The position numbers were made by a program, and so were the translations under genes. The notes beneath the pieces are model-generated. The model was given only the letters and a program-made list of their open reading frames with translations. It did no database searches and was not told the DNA's origin. Below, piece by piece: positions 1-6,182 of a stretch of DNA of 20,772 nt. How positions within the stretch are numbered: the stretch's first letter is position 1; every line of letters begins with the position of its first letter. The DNA comes from DATEHG01 sp041691295 (lineage in GTDB: Bacteria > Gemmatimonadota > Gemmatimonadetes > Gemmatimonadales > GWC2-71-9), in the NCBI GenBank assembly GCA_041691295.1, contig JBEPVA010000046.1, forward strand, positions 1 through 20,772. Reading direction: 5' to 3'.

Positions 1-67
1 CCTCGTCCCACTGGCGGTGCAACCGCAGCGTCTCGAGCAGCACCTCCGCGGTATCGGGCAGGATCAT
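1..67 (-). CDS. 5' end of an unidentified gene in the RiPP cluster (cut by window edge)
   Basis: An ATG at 67 opens a frame that stays open to the window edge (22 codons, beginning MILPDTAEVL). It starts one base after the stop of the B2-type peptidase gene, so it is probably the next gene of the same operon. The leucine-rich, amphipathic start resembles the beginning of nucleotidyltransferase-family proteins that often lie in lasso/PqqD clusters. It does not look like the N-terminus of an asparagine-synthetase-type cyclase. The fragment is too short to name, so the function is a guess from context. Confidence 0.5.
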   Translation of the reverse strand, partial: MILPDTAEVLLETLRLHRQWDE

Positions 68-68
68 T

Positions 69-488
69 TCAATTCTGCGGGGAGGTCGTGGGGAATGTGG
101 CAATCACGGTGTGCAGAGCCGGCGCGTCCGGTTCCGGTTCAAGATACGGCTCCATGGCCCGGGTGAGCCACGCGTGCGCCGCCAGCCGGCCTTCGGCGTC
201 GCGTCGTACGCCGATTCGCAGTTCGACTGCCCGTCCGGCTCCGCGGAGCAGATGATAGAGCACCGCCGCGCGCTTGAGGCAGGTCCGCCGCCAGGGACCG
301 GGCATCCGGTAGAGCAGGGCATCAACCCAGGCCGCCAGGGTTCCGTCATCGAATCCGGCATGGGCAAGCCCACTCCGACCCAGATAGCCCGCCAGTCGTT
401 GCAGTGAGATCACTGACAGGAGCGGCGGAACGATGACCGCCGTGAGCAATGCCCTGAGCCGGAGCGTCCGCGATAGAGTCGTGCTCAC
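69..488 (-). CDS. Lasso-type B2 leader peptidase (transglutaminase-like Cys protease)
   Basis: Predicted 139-aa protein of the B2 (transglutaminase-like) family, which removes the leader from RiPP precursors. From the GTG start used here, the Cys of WRRTCLKRA is near residue 70 and the His of AAHAWL near residue 105. These are the expected nucleophile and base, separated by the typical L-x-I-G-V strand. The N-terminal third is hydrophobic, as is usual for B2 proteins. The GTG at 488 overlaps the TGA of the PqqD gene by 4 bp (GTGA) and gives the usual family length of about 140 aa; an ATG at 524 would run deep into the upstream gene. In lasso systems B2 works with the RRE protein, which is the adjacent gene here. 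The family call is firm, but the chemistry of the final product is not. Confidence 0.83.
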   Translation of the reverse strand: MSTTLSRTLRLRALLTAVIVPPLLSVISLQRLAGYLGRSGLAHAGFDDGTLAAWVDALLYRMPGPWRRTCLKRAAVLYHLLRGAGRAVELRIGVRRDAEGRLAAHAWLTRAMEPYLEPEPDAPALHTVIATFPTTSPQN

Positions 489-757
489 CCCGCGACTTCC
501 TCGACGAGTTTGGACGTGAGGCATCGATCGAGGAATGCCCGGACACTCTGCTCAGCCTGCTCCGGGGTGACATCGAACCGGCCGGTGAGCATCGCCACCA
601 AGTCGGCAACTGTGGCGCTCGGCTTGATGGCCTCGAGTATGGCGAGTCCGGTTTCGTTGACCGAAAAATACCGTCGGCTGCCGAGGTGCAGCACCACTCC
701 CTCACCTTCGAGCGCAGTCAGGCGGAGTTCAGGATGAGCGCGGTATCGTAGAGTCAT
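485..757 (-). CDS. PqqD-family RRE protein (lasso B1-like precursor-binding protein)
   Basis: A 90-aa PqqD-like protein, the size of stand-alone RiPP recognition elements. The sequence shows the PqqD pattern: a beta-rich start containing VVLHLGSRRYFSVNETG, then a helical part with AILEAIKPSATVADLVAML and a C-terminal helix (VRAFLDRCLTSKLVEE). Such proteins bind the leader of the precursor and present it to the B2 peptidase. The ATG at 757 overlaps the stop of the kinase gene (ATGA), and its own stop overlaps the B2 start, so the three genes are translationally coupled. Its likely partners are the three precursors at 1769-2648, whose leaders contain the FxxPxL segment that B1 proteins recognise. 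In PQQ synthesis PqqD has another role, but no other pqq gene is nearby. Confidence 0.85.
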   Translation of the reverse strand: MTLRYRAHPELRLTALEGEGVVLHLGSRRYFSVNETGLAILEAIKPSATVADLVAMLTGRFDVTPEQAEQSVRAFLDRCLTSKLVEEVAG

Positions 758-1680
758 GATGGAATAATGGTATCGAGGACGGCCGGATCTCCGAACAGAT
801 CCCGACCCAGCGTGAGACGAAAGCCACGGCCCTGACGGGCCAGTCGATTGATCAGATCAAGGTGCCCCTGTGCCAGCGCCGGCTCCAGCACCACCCAGGC
901 GGACCAGCGGACCAGCTCCGCCAGCACGTGAATGGGCCGCAATGGCTCGATCGAAGTGCGCGCATCGCCGATGACCGGAAAGAGCAGGATATCCGGCCGA
1001 ACGGTCGGCTGCCAGCGGCCACCAAGCTCCTCAGGCCAGAAACCGGTCTTGTCCCGGCTCTCTAAGCAAGCGCCACCCTCTCGGGCCAGCAAGGCGCGCC
1101 CACCAGGCCGAATGGCGATCTGGCTTCGGAAGCCGTGGACCAGTACCTCGGATCGGCTGGCCTCCAGGAATGAGATGTCGTCGCTCCCCACCGCCCAGCC
1201 GCGTGAGGCCAGCAGAGCCGTGGTGGTCGATTTGCCCGCATGGGCATTTCCGGCGAGCAGCCACCCTCTCCCTCTGGGGTCCACGGCGGTGGCGGCGTGG
1301 ACGTGGTGCCAACCGATCCGGCGTACCAGAAAGATGAGGACCGTCATTCCGAAGGTCCGGAGGCAGTCGTCCAACTGCTCGCAGGCCTCTGGGGAAAGGG
1401 TCATTGTAGCCCGGCCGGTGGTGCCGTCCACGGTGGCGCTGGCCGGCGCATCATCCCAATCCAGACGGACGGGATCAGCTCTGGTGCCCCCGGCCCGAAT
1501 CAGCACGTTACCTTGGCGGTAGGTGGGGCGGGGATCCCCCTCCGCCGCGTCGGGTTGCCCCAGGCGGACTTCCATTTCGAGGGGAGCAGGAAGGGAAAGG
1601 GAACCACTGTCCAGCCATGCCTGAATCGTTGCCAGTGACCTCAGGTCCTGGCCCACGAGTTTGATTGAATTTGACACCAC
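754..1680 (-). CDS. HPr kinase/phosphorylase-like protein of a RiPP cluster
   Basis: A 308-aa protein related to the C-terminal kinase domain of HPr kinase. A P-loop GNAHAGKST lies at about residues 144-152, preceded by HHVHAA (125-130). It is followed by SDDISFL (166-172), matching the acidic pair of HprK. The N-terminal 100 residues show no recognised motif. Homologues in lasso clusters (for example with paeninodin) phosphorylate a Ser of the precursor, and TIGRFAM also describes HprK-related kinases paired with PqqD proteins. A precursor-modifying role is therefore likely but inferred. The start is GTG at 1680 with a weak ribosome binding site. Between it and precursor A lies a hairpin terminator, so it is probably expressed by read-through at a lower level than the precursors. 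No HPr or PTS gene is in the window. Confidence 0.8.
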   Translation of the reverse strand: MVSNSIKLVGQDLRSLATIQAWLDSGSLSLPAPLEMEVRLGQPDAAEGDPRPTYRQGNVLIRAGGTRADPVRLDWDDAPASATVDGTTGRATMTLSPEACEQLDDCLRTFGMTVLIFLVRRIGWHHVHAATAVDPRGRGWLLAGNAHAGKSTTTALLASRGWAVGSDDISFLEASRSEVLVHGFRSQIAIRPGGRALLAREGGACLESRDKTGFWPEELGGRWQPTVRPDILLFPVIGDARTSIEPLRPIHVLAELVRWSAWVVLEPALAQGHLDLINRLARQGRGFRLTLGRDLFGDPAVLDTIIPS

Positions 1681-1700
1681 GGTAAGATCACCCGGACACC

Positions 1701-1734
1701 AAACAAAACGCCAGACTCTCGAAGGAATCTGGCG
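1701..1734 (-). terminator. Hairpin terminator after precursor A
   Basis: On the minus strand CGCCAGA (1734-1728) pairs with TCTGGCG (1715-1709) around a 12-nt loop, followed directly by TTTTGTTT. It begins about 35 bp after the precursor A stop and ends 20 bp before the kinase start. It should attenuate transcription into the kinase-PqqD-B2 genes. Confidence 0.75.
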
Positions 1735-1768
1735 CTCTGACTTCGGCCGAGCTGATCACTGCCCCGAT

Positions 1769-1882
1769 TCAGCCCACCTTACCTGCGCCCGCGCCGCCGC
1801 CCGCACCAGAGACGAGGGTGATGTTCACCAAGGATGCCTCTTCGATCAGGGTCGGTTCTGCAAAAGGAAGCTTCTGGGACAT
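1769..1882 (-). CDS. RiPP precursor peptide A (37 aa)
   Basis: A 37-aa peptide with ATG at 1882 preceded by GGAGG at good spacing. The leader MSQKLPFAEPTLIEEASLV is nearly the same as in the two paralogues at 2141 and 2526. It has F7, P10, L12 and T22, the spacing of the lasso leader pattern YxxPxLxxxGxxxxxTx, with Phe for Tyr and Ala16 for Gly. Cleavage two residues after... that Thr's position (T-L|V) would release VSGAGGGAGAGKVG, 14 residues, very Gly/Ala-rich, with one Lys and a C-terminal Gly. It has no Asp or Glu to form a lasso ring. The tail differs sharply from the paralogues while the leader is conserved, as expected of RiPP precursors. It lies just upstream of the modifying genes. 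Confidence 0.8.
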   Translation of the reverse strand: MSQKLPFAEPTLIEEASLVNITLVSGAGGGAGAGKVG

Positions 1883-1956
1883 CGGTCCTCCGAAGGTGAT
1901 GGAGCGTGAGCGAGCAGAGGTGCACCAATGGGTGATGCAATTCGCAATCCAGATTC

Positions 1957-1968
1957 TTTCGTGATGTG
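1957..1968 (-). promoter_or_regulatory. Shared 12-bp upstream element, copy A
   Basis: The minus-strand sequence CACATCACGAAA lies 75 bp upstream of the precursor A start and recurs exactly at a matching distance before precursor B (2344-2355). Bases downstream of it also partly align (AATTGC, ATTGG). It may be part of a promoter, an operator or a conserved 5' leader. Which of these cannot be told from sequence. Confidence 0.45.
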
Positions 1969-2083
1969 GATAATTTTATCTACCTGCAATATATAGCTAT
2001 AGGCTGATCCACCTAATTACTTTTCCACCTGCTGCTGATGATAATCCACAACAGAGGGTCCATCGCTGGCCGAAATTCACCCC

Positions 2084-2120
2084 GAAAAAAAGGCGTCAAG
2101 CCCGAGGGCCCAACGCCTTG
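2084..2120 (-). terminator. Rho-independent terminator after precursor B
   Basis: On the minus strand AAGGCGT (2119-2113) pairs with ACGCCTT (2096-2090). An inner GCCC/GGGC stem lies inside, and a run of T follows (2091-2085). It begins 21 bp after the precursor B stop codon. This is a textbook intrinsic terminator and the strongest in the window. Confidence 0.88.
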
Positions 2121-2140
2121 ATCCGAGCAACCCACTGCTC

Positions 2141-2263
2141 TTAGCCGCGGCGGGGCGGCCTGATCACGGGGGTACCGGCATTTCCGCCGGACACCAGGGT
2201 GATCTCGATGAGCGACGCCTCTTCCGTCAACGACGGCTCAACGAAGGGGAGCTTGGTATTCAT
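2141..2263 (-). CDS. RiPP precursor peptide B (40 aa)
   Basis: A 40-aa peptide; the frame is open upstream to 2407, but AGGAGG sits just before the ATG at 2263, and this start aligns with the paralogues. The leader MNTKLPFVEPSLTEEASLIE has F7, P10, L12, A16 and T22 at lasso-leader spacing. Cleavage after T-L would give VSGGNAGTPVIRPPRRG, 17 residues, rich in Gly, Pro and Arg, ending in Gly, with no acidic residue. Between it and precursor A lies a terminator and a separate upstream region, so it is probably transcribed on its own. The substrate role for the downstream PqqD/B2/kinase proteins is inferred from the leader motif and tandem arrangement. Confidence 0.85.
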   Translation of the reverse strand: MNTKLPFVEPSLTEEASLIEITLVSGGNAGTPVIRPPRRG

Positions 2264-2343
2264 CCGACCTCCTGTGGAGATGACGAGGAGCCGGGTGCCC
2301 CCCATCGGTGTCCAATCGTGCTCGCAATTAGTGCACCGGAAAT

Positions 2344-2355
2344 TTTCGTGATGTG
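2344..2355 (-). promoter_or_regulatory. Shared 12-bp upstream element, copy B
   Basis: An exact second copy of CACATCACGAAA (minus strand), 81 bp upstream of the precursor B start. It corresponds to the element 75 bp upstream of precursor A. No convincing copy is present before precursor C. Confidence 0.45.
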
Positions 2356-2474
2356 TACAGTTGTAAGCCACGTGCACTGATCCGTTTAGGGCACCTCGGC
2401 GAATCACGAATTCTTGGTTGTTGGGGGTCGACTACAACACGCCCGACGTCGCTCCTCCAGCGCGCAAATGCAAA

Positions 2475-2501
2475 GAGGCCAGGCCGCTTTGGCCTGGCCT
2501 C
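2475..2501 (-). terminator. Hairpin terminator after precursor C
   Basis: A perfect 11-bp stem, GAGGCCAGGCC with GGCCTGGCCTC, closes a 5-nt loop, 24 bp after the precursor C stop. On the minus strand it is followed by TTTGCATTT, a broken T-tract. The strong stem and the position matching the other two precursors favour a terminator; the poor T-run lowers certainty. Confidence 0.72.
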
Positions 2502-2525
2502 CTCAACCGCTGCTGCTATGACTGC

Positions 2526-2648
2526 TTAGCCGCGGTGCCCACGTCGGGGGTTACCAGCCGTACCACCTGAGACCAGCGTGATATCGACCAGCGACGCCTC
2601 TTCGGTGAGAGTCGGGGGGCTGAACGGGATCTTGGTGGACTGCGTCAT
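2526..2648 (-). CDS. RiPP precursor peptide C (40 aa)
   Basis: A 40-aa peptide, ATG at 2648, preceded by GAGGAGG at good spacing. The leader is shifted by two residues relative to A and B: F9, P12, L14, A18 and T24, with the shared block LTEEASLVDITLVSG. Predicted cleavage after T-L leaves VSGGTAGNPRRGHRG, 15 residues, strongly basic, ending in Gly, with no Asp or Glu. It is the first gene of the cluster in the direction of transcription. A gap of about 195 bp to the gmhB-like gene upstream is AT-rich next to the start and probably holds the promoter. It shares too much of its leader with A and B to be a chance frame. Confidence 0.85.
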   Translation of the reverse strand: MTQSTKIPFSPPTLTEEASLVDITLVSGGTAGNPRRGHRG

Positions 2649-2843
2649 AGGGCCTCCTCGGGCTGAACTTATGAGTTTTTTTAATGATGTTCAGAATTCT
2701 CCGATACCCTTTTGCAAGTTACGGACCCAAATAACACTGAAATCGTGATTTGTAAGTCACTGTGCTATAATCAGTTAGCCTTGGTATCCCATACGCATGC
2801 ATCGTGTGTTGCAGCGGCACGACAGCGGGCCTGCGTCATCCAT
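2649..2843. other. AT-rich intergenic region between housekeeping operon and RiPP cluster
   Basis: About 195 bp with locally low GC (for example the T-run near 2676-2682), next to the precursor C start. No further precursor-like frame was found on either strand. It probably contains the promoter for precursor C on the minus strand, but no -35/-10 pair is convincing enough to place. Confidence 0.4.
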
Positions 2844-3392
2844 TCACCACCGAAGAGCCTGTAGTATCCGATCAGTCGCAGCTGACAAATCTGGCACAAT
2901 CTCTATTCCCAGCCGCTCCGCTTCCTGCCGCGCGTCAGAATCGGGGTTGGCCCCTGCCAGAATTCCCAGACCGCCAAGTTGGAGCCCGGGCACCACGTCC
3001 CTCAGTCGATCACCGATCCACCAGCACTCGGCTGGCTCGAGCTGCCACTCGAAAATGGCCTGCTGAAACAGAAGCAGGCCTGGTTTCCGACACTGACAGG
3101 GGCCACTCAGTTCCGGCAGGTGCGGACAGAAATACTGTTGATCAATTGGACCACCAGCCAAGGTGCTCAGCTCGTGGAGCCGATCAGCCACCGACTGGTA
3201 TTGCTCAGGAGTAACAAGGCGCCTGGCAATGCCCGACTGATTGGTGACGACCAGGAGCAGAAAACCGGCGCGGTGCAGGCGAGCCAATGCCGCACCCACG
3301 CCGGGCAGCAGCCGCACCCGCTCAGGGTCGTTGAGATAGCCGGGATCCTCGATCAGGGTCCCGTCCCGATCCAGAAAGACCGCTGGGCGCAC
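2844..3392 (-). CDS. gmhB: D-glycero-D-manno-heptose-1,7-bisphosphate 7-phosphatase-like HAD phosphatase
   Basis: A 182-aa HAD-IIIA phosphatase. With the GTG start at 3392 used here, FLDRDGTL (residues 6-13) holds the nucleophile Asp8 and acid Asp10, and VVTNQSG is motif II. The zinc loop is C89-P-H91 followed by C99-x-C101-R-K-P, and GDRLRD (127-132) is motif IV. The CPH...CxCRKP loop is typical of GmhB, which makes heptose-1-phosphate for LPS core or S-layer glycans; the related histidinol-phosphatase is less likely because no his gene is near. The GTG at 3392 has AAGGA seven bases upstream and begins 4 bp after the selA stop. A TTG at 3407 is possible but overlaps selA. It is the last gene of the minus-strand chain from valS. 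Confidence 0.83.
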   Translation of the reverse strand: MRPAVFLDRDGTLIEDPGYLNDPERVRLLPGVGAALARLHRAGFLLLVVTNQSGIARRLVTPEQYQSVADRLHELSTLAGGPIDQQYFCPHLPELSGPCQCRKPGLLLFQQAIFEWQLEPAECWWIGDRLRDVVPGLQLGGLGILAGANPDSDARQEAERLGIEIVPDLSAATDRILQALRW

Positions 3393-3396
3393 GATT

Positions 3397-4764
3397 TTAT
3401 CCTTCAAGGGCCTGACTCAGCCCCGCCGCTACCAGGCTCAAGGCATTCTCCGGCAGGGTTCGGGGATCGAGCACCACTCGTTCATCCATGACTCTGGCAA
3501 TAATTGCCGGCTGACCCAGCCGCAGCCTCAAGGCCAGCCCATTGGCACCCATGGAGCCGGCATCGACAGCTACCAGCGTCGTGGGAAGTACCGCCGATGG
3601 AAAGGCTCCGCCACCGACGGCCGACTCACCGTCCATGAGCCTCGCCGGGCGGTCGGCTGGAAGCCGCGAACTCAGAAGCGCCAATAGCAGTTCCGCCCGC
3701 TCCCTCAGAATTTCAGGGCTCAGGGTCAGCATGCGGAGCACCGGGATTTCCTGTCGAGCCCGCTCGGGGTCTCGATATGCCGCCAGCGTGGCCTCCAGCG
3801 CTGAGAGGGTGAAGCGGTCGGCCCGGACGGCTCTGGCAAAGGGCGCTCTTCGGCAGGCCTCAATCCAGCGGGCCGTACCCACCAGGCATCCAGCCTGCGG
3901 TCCCCCCAGTAATTTGTCGCCACTGAAAAGCACCAGATCGGCGCCGGCCGCCACCGCGGCGGTCACCAGCGGCTCTCCGCTGAGCCCCCAGGGAGCCAGA
4001 TCAACCAGCAGTCCGCTGCCCACATCGTGGAAATAGGGAATGCCGGCCTGATGGGCCAGTTGCGCCAGCTCGGCCGGTGCTGGAGAGGTAACAAACCCGC
4101 GCTGCTCGAAGTTGCTGCGATGCACCGTCAGGATGGCGGCTGCGCCATCGATGGCAGTCCGATAATCCTCGAGGTGGGTCCGGTTTGTGGTTCCCACTTC
4201 CTTGAGCCTGGCTCCGCTGGTGACCAGGATATCAGGGATCCGAAAGCTGCCGCCGATTTCGATCAATTCACCGCGGGAGATCAAGACCTCGCGGCCGGCG
4301 GCCGCGGTACTCAGAACCAGCACCAATGCCGCGGCAGCGTTGTTGACGACCAATCCATCCTCGCCGCCGGTCAGCGTGGCGAGCAGCCGCCGAGCGTGCT
4401 CGCTGCGATGGCCGCGCAGGCCCGAGCCCAGATCGAATTCGAGGGTGCTGTACCCATCTGCCACTGCAATCATCGCGTCACGAGCGGGGCGGGAGAGCGG
4501 CGCCCGTCCGAGATTGGTGTGCAGCACGACACCGGTGGCATTGAGGACTGGACGGAGCGAAGGGGCGGCGCTGCGTTGGCAGCGGTCCGCGATCTCTCCG
4601 ACCCATTCCTCGGGAGGACCCGCGCGGCCCACCCGGGCTGCCGAGAGGAGGTCGCGGACCGCATCGACGATCAGGGATCGCGGAAACCGTGGGCTGAGCG
4701 CCTGCACTCCGGGGTCGGTCAGCAGTCTCTCGACGGACGGCAGACGCCGACGCGGATCGCTCAT
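3397..4764 (-). CDS. selA: L-seryl-tRNA(Sec) selenium transferase
   Basis: A 455-aa PLP enzyme converting Ser-tRNA(Sec) to Sec-tRNA(Sec) with selenophosphate. Characteristic parts are NATGVVLHTNLGRAPL at 75-90, the HRSNFEQRGF segment near 215-224, FHDVGSGLL near 245-252, and the PLP lysine K284 in SGDKLLGGPQAG. The N-terminal helical domain (LPSVERLLTDP) needed for tRNA binding is present and the length is normal for SelA. The ATG at 4764 overlaps the stop of the lipoprotein gene (ATGA). None of selB, selC or selD is in the window, so selenoprotein use by the organism cannot be confirmed here. Some SelA-like proteins act outside selenium metabolism, but the full domain layout favours true SelA. 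Confidence 0.9.
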   Translation of the reverse strand: MSDPRRRLPSVERLLTDPGVQALSPRFPRSLIVDAVRDLLSAARVGRAGPPEEWVGEIADRCQRSAAPSLRPVLNATGVVLHTNLGRAPLSRPARDAMIAVADGYSTLEFDLGSGLRGHRSEHARRLLATLTGGEDGLVVNNAAAALVLVLSTAAAGREVLISRGELIEIGGSFRIPDILVTSGARLKEVGTTNRTHLEDYRTAIDGAAAILTVHRSNFEQRGFVTSPAPAELAQLAHQAGIPYFHDVGSGLLVDLAPWGLSGEPLVTAAVAAGADLVLFSGDKLLGGPQAGCLVGTARWIEACRRAPFARAVRADRFTLSALEATLAAYRDPERARQEIPVLRMLTLSPEILRERAELLLALLSSRLPADRPARLMDGESAVGGGAFPSAVLPTTLVAVDAGSMGANGLALRLRLGQPAIIARVMDERVVLDPRTLPENALSLVAAGLSQALEG

Positions 4765-6182
4765 CGAGGCTTTCCGGTCGGCTTGATGCTATCCGGCCGA
4801 AAGGGTGCTGGCCGATGCGAGACGGAATCGGGGCGCACCCTGGTGCTGTCAATCTGGGCGTGGGCGCTATCGGACTTGGCCTTGGTGCTGTCGGGCTTGA
4901 CCGGCTTGGGAACCGGAATGGCGAATGCACCGTGCGTCTCAACCGGCTTGCCACTCAGGCCCCGAACCGCAGAGATGAACAGGACGTACTTGCCGCCGGG
5001 TTCGAATCGGCCGGGGATATGCAAAGTGAGCTTGTCTTCCAGTGGCGGCCTGCTCTCCAGCAGCGCAGCGACTCCCACGGTATCAGGCTCGGGGCGCAGC
5101 TTGCGTTCTTTGATCGGCCGAAGGCTGCTGGGCCGCTGGTAGCCCGGTTTCGATTTGACCGGAGGTTGCGGCTTGCCGGGTGCAGGCTGCTTCCCGGCGG
5201 TATCCGGCGTGGCCGTGGTGGTGTCGGCCAGCTTAGCCAGCGAGTCGGCCACCACCTTGGCGTGGGCCCGCATGCTGCTGTCGGCCAGCCGGGTTAGAAG
5301 CTGAGCCCCTTCGATCGGGGTCGAGTCCGGCAGGGAGACCAGCCGCAGCTCGGCATACGGCGGCGGGGCGTATGGATCCAGTGGCCCAGAAAACTGGACC
5401 TGGGCACTCGCGCTATCGCCGGGCGTGATGGTTTGAATCCTCGGTGCCAGGGTGTCGTGAGGCTGGAGCCAGAGTGGCGGGATAGTGAATGTCAGAGAGT
5501 CGACTCGAACACTGTCGAACAGCTCGCGGCTCTCGCGGCGGTGATTTCGATTCTGATCGGCCACCGCGAACACCAGGTAATTGCCGGCGGGGATCGGACC
5601 GATCTCGAATTTGCCGCTGGTGTCGGTCAGGGCTCGGTAGGGCAGGCTATCCGGCTGGAGGATCGCCTCGACGAGGGCCCCGGCGGCCATCCGGCGGGTT
5701 TCCCAATCCACCACCCGGCCACTCAGGGTGGTCGTGGGCAGCGGCGCGCCAGTCGTAAAGGTGATCACCACCGAGGTGTCGGCCTTGTTATTCCGGATGT
5801 CCTGGACCCCCGGCAGCAGCTGGATCCGGTAGACCCGATTGGCCTTCCACCCTTCCTTGGGTTTGATCGAGAGCCGGCTGCGGTGCCAGCCCACCTCGGG
5901 CACATTATTGCTGGGCGAGAGCAGCACGAGCCGTTCGAGATCGCTGGTGCCGGTGCCAAGGCTGGGGGTGCCACCCTCGGAAACGGTCTCGTTGAACTGC
6001 AAATCGACGCTGCCCTTGAAGTCGGCAATGATCGCCATCGAATCGGGCCGAGTGGCGATCAGCTGGGGCGGCACCTTGTCTTCGGGCCCGCCCGGTGGCG
6101 CACCGATCTTGGCGCAGCCCGCAAGGGCGATTGCCAACGTGGCGCCACTGAGCAGCGCCGGCCCGAGCCAGTCCAGCCTCAT
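4761..6182 (-). CDS. Ig-like domain lipoprotein with Pro/Asp/Ser-rich tail
   Basis: A 473-aa predicted lipoprotein. The start is placed at the ATG at 6182, which overlaps the valS stop (ATGA) and yields a clean signal peptide ending in the lipobox LAGC (Cys23); an ATG at 6236 would push the signal inward. After GAPPGGPEDKVPPQL follows a bacterial Ig-like (Big_5/SbsA type) domain to about residue 150, then a carboxypeptidase-regulatory-like beta sandwich (TLSGRVVDWETRRM to about 235). A variable region, a Pro/Lys linker near 330-370, a further beta region and a low-complexity tail with repeated PDS units complete it. Similar proteins in Bacteroidota and Gemmatimonadota are annotated only as Ig-like proteins, probably in the cell envelope. 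Function unknown; it is transcribed with valS and selA. Confidence 0.8.
   Translation of the reverse strand: MRLDWLGPALLSGATLAIALAGCAKIGAPPGGPEDKVPPQLIATRPDSMAIIADFKGSVDLQFNETVSEGGTPSLGTGTSDLERLVLLSPSNNVPEVGWHRSRLSIKPKEGWKANRVYRIQLLPGVQDIRNNKADTSVVITFTTGAPLPTTTLSGRVVDWETRRMAAGALVEAILQPDSLPYRALTDTSGKFEIGPIPAGNYLVFAVADQNRNHRRESRELFDSVRVDSLTFTIPPLWLQPHDTLAPRIQTITPGDSASAQVQFSGPLDPYAPPPYAELRLVSLPDSTPIEGAQLLTRLADSSMRAHAKVVADSLAKLADTTTATPDTAGKQPAPGKPQPPVKSKPGYQRPSSLRPIKERKLRPEPDTVGVAALLESRPPLEDKLTLHIPGRFEPGGKYVLFISAVRGLSGKPVETHGAFAIPVPKPVKPDSTKAKSDSAHAQIDSTRVRPDSVSHRPAPFRPDSIKPTGKPR

Noticed and set aside
2264..2407. N-terminal extension of precursor B to an 88-aa protein
   Set aside because: AGGAGG sits immediately before the internal ATG at 2263, and only that start aligns with precursors A and C.
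2763..2771. Extended -10 promoter match TGCTATAAT on the plus strand
   Set aside because: A good match, but without a -35 element and with no plus-strand gene downstream; transcription would run antisense into the gmhB-like gene. It may be chance in an AT-rich gap.
4027..5142. Plus-strand open frame opposite selA and the lipoprotein gene (371 codons)
   Set aside because: It crosses the boundary of two well-supported minus-strand genes and shows no domain.
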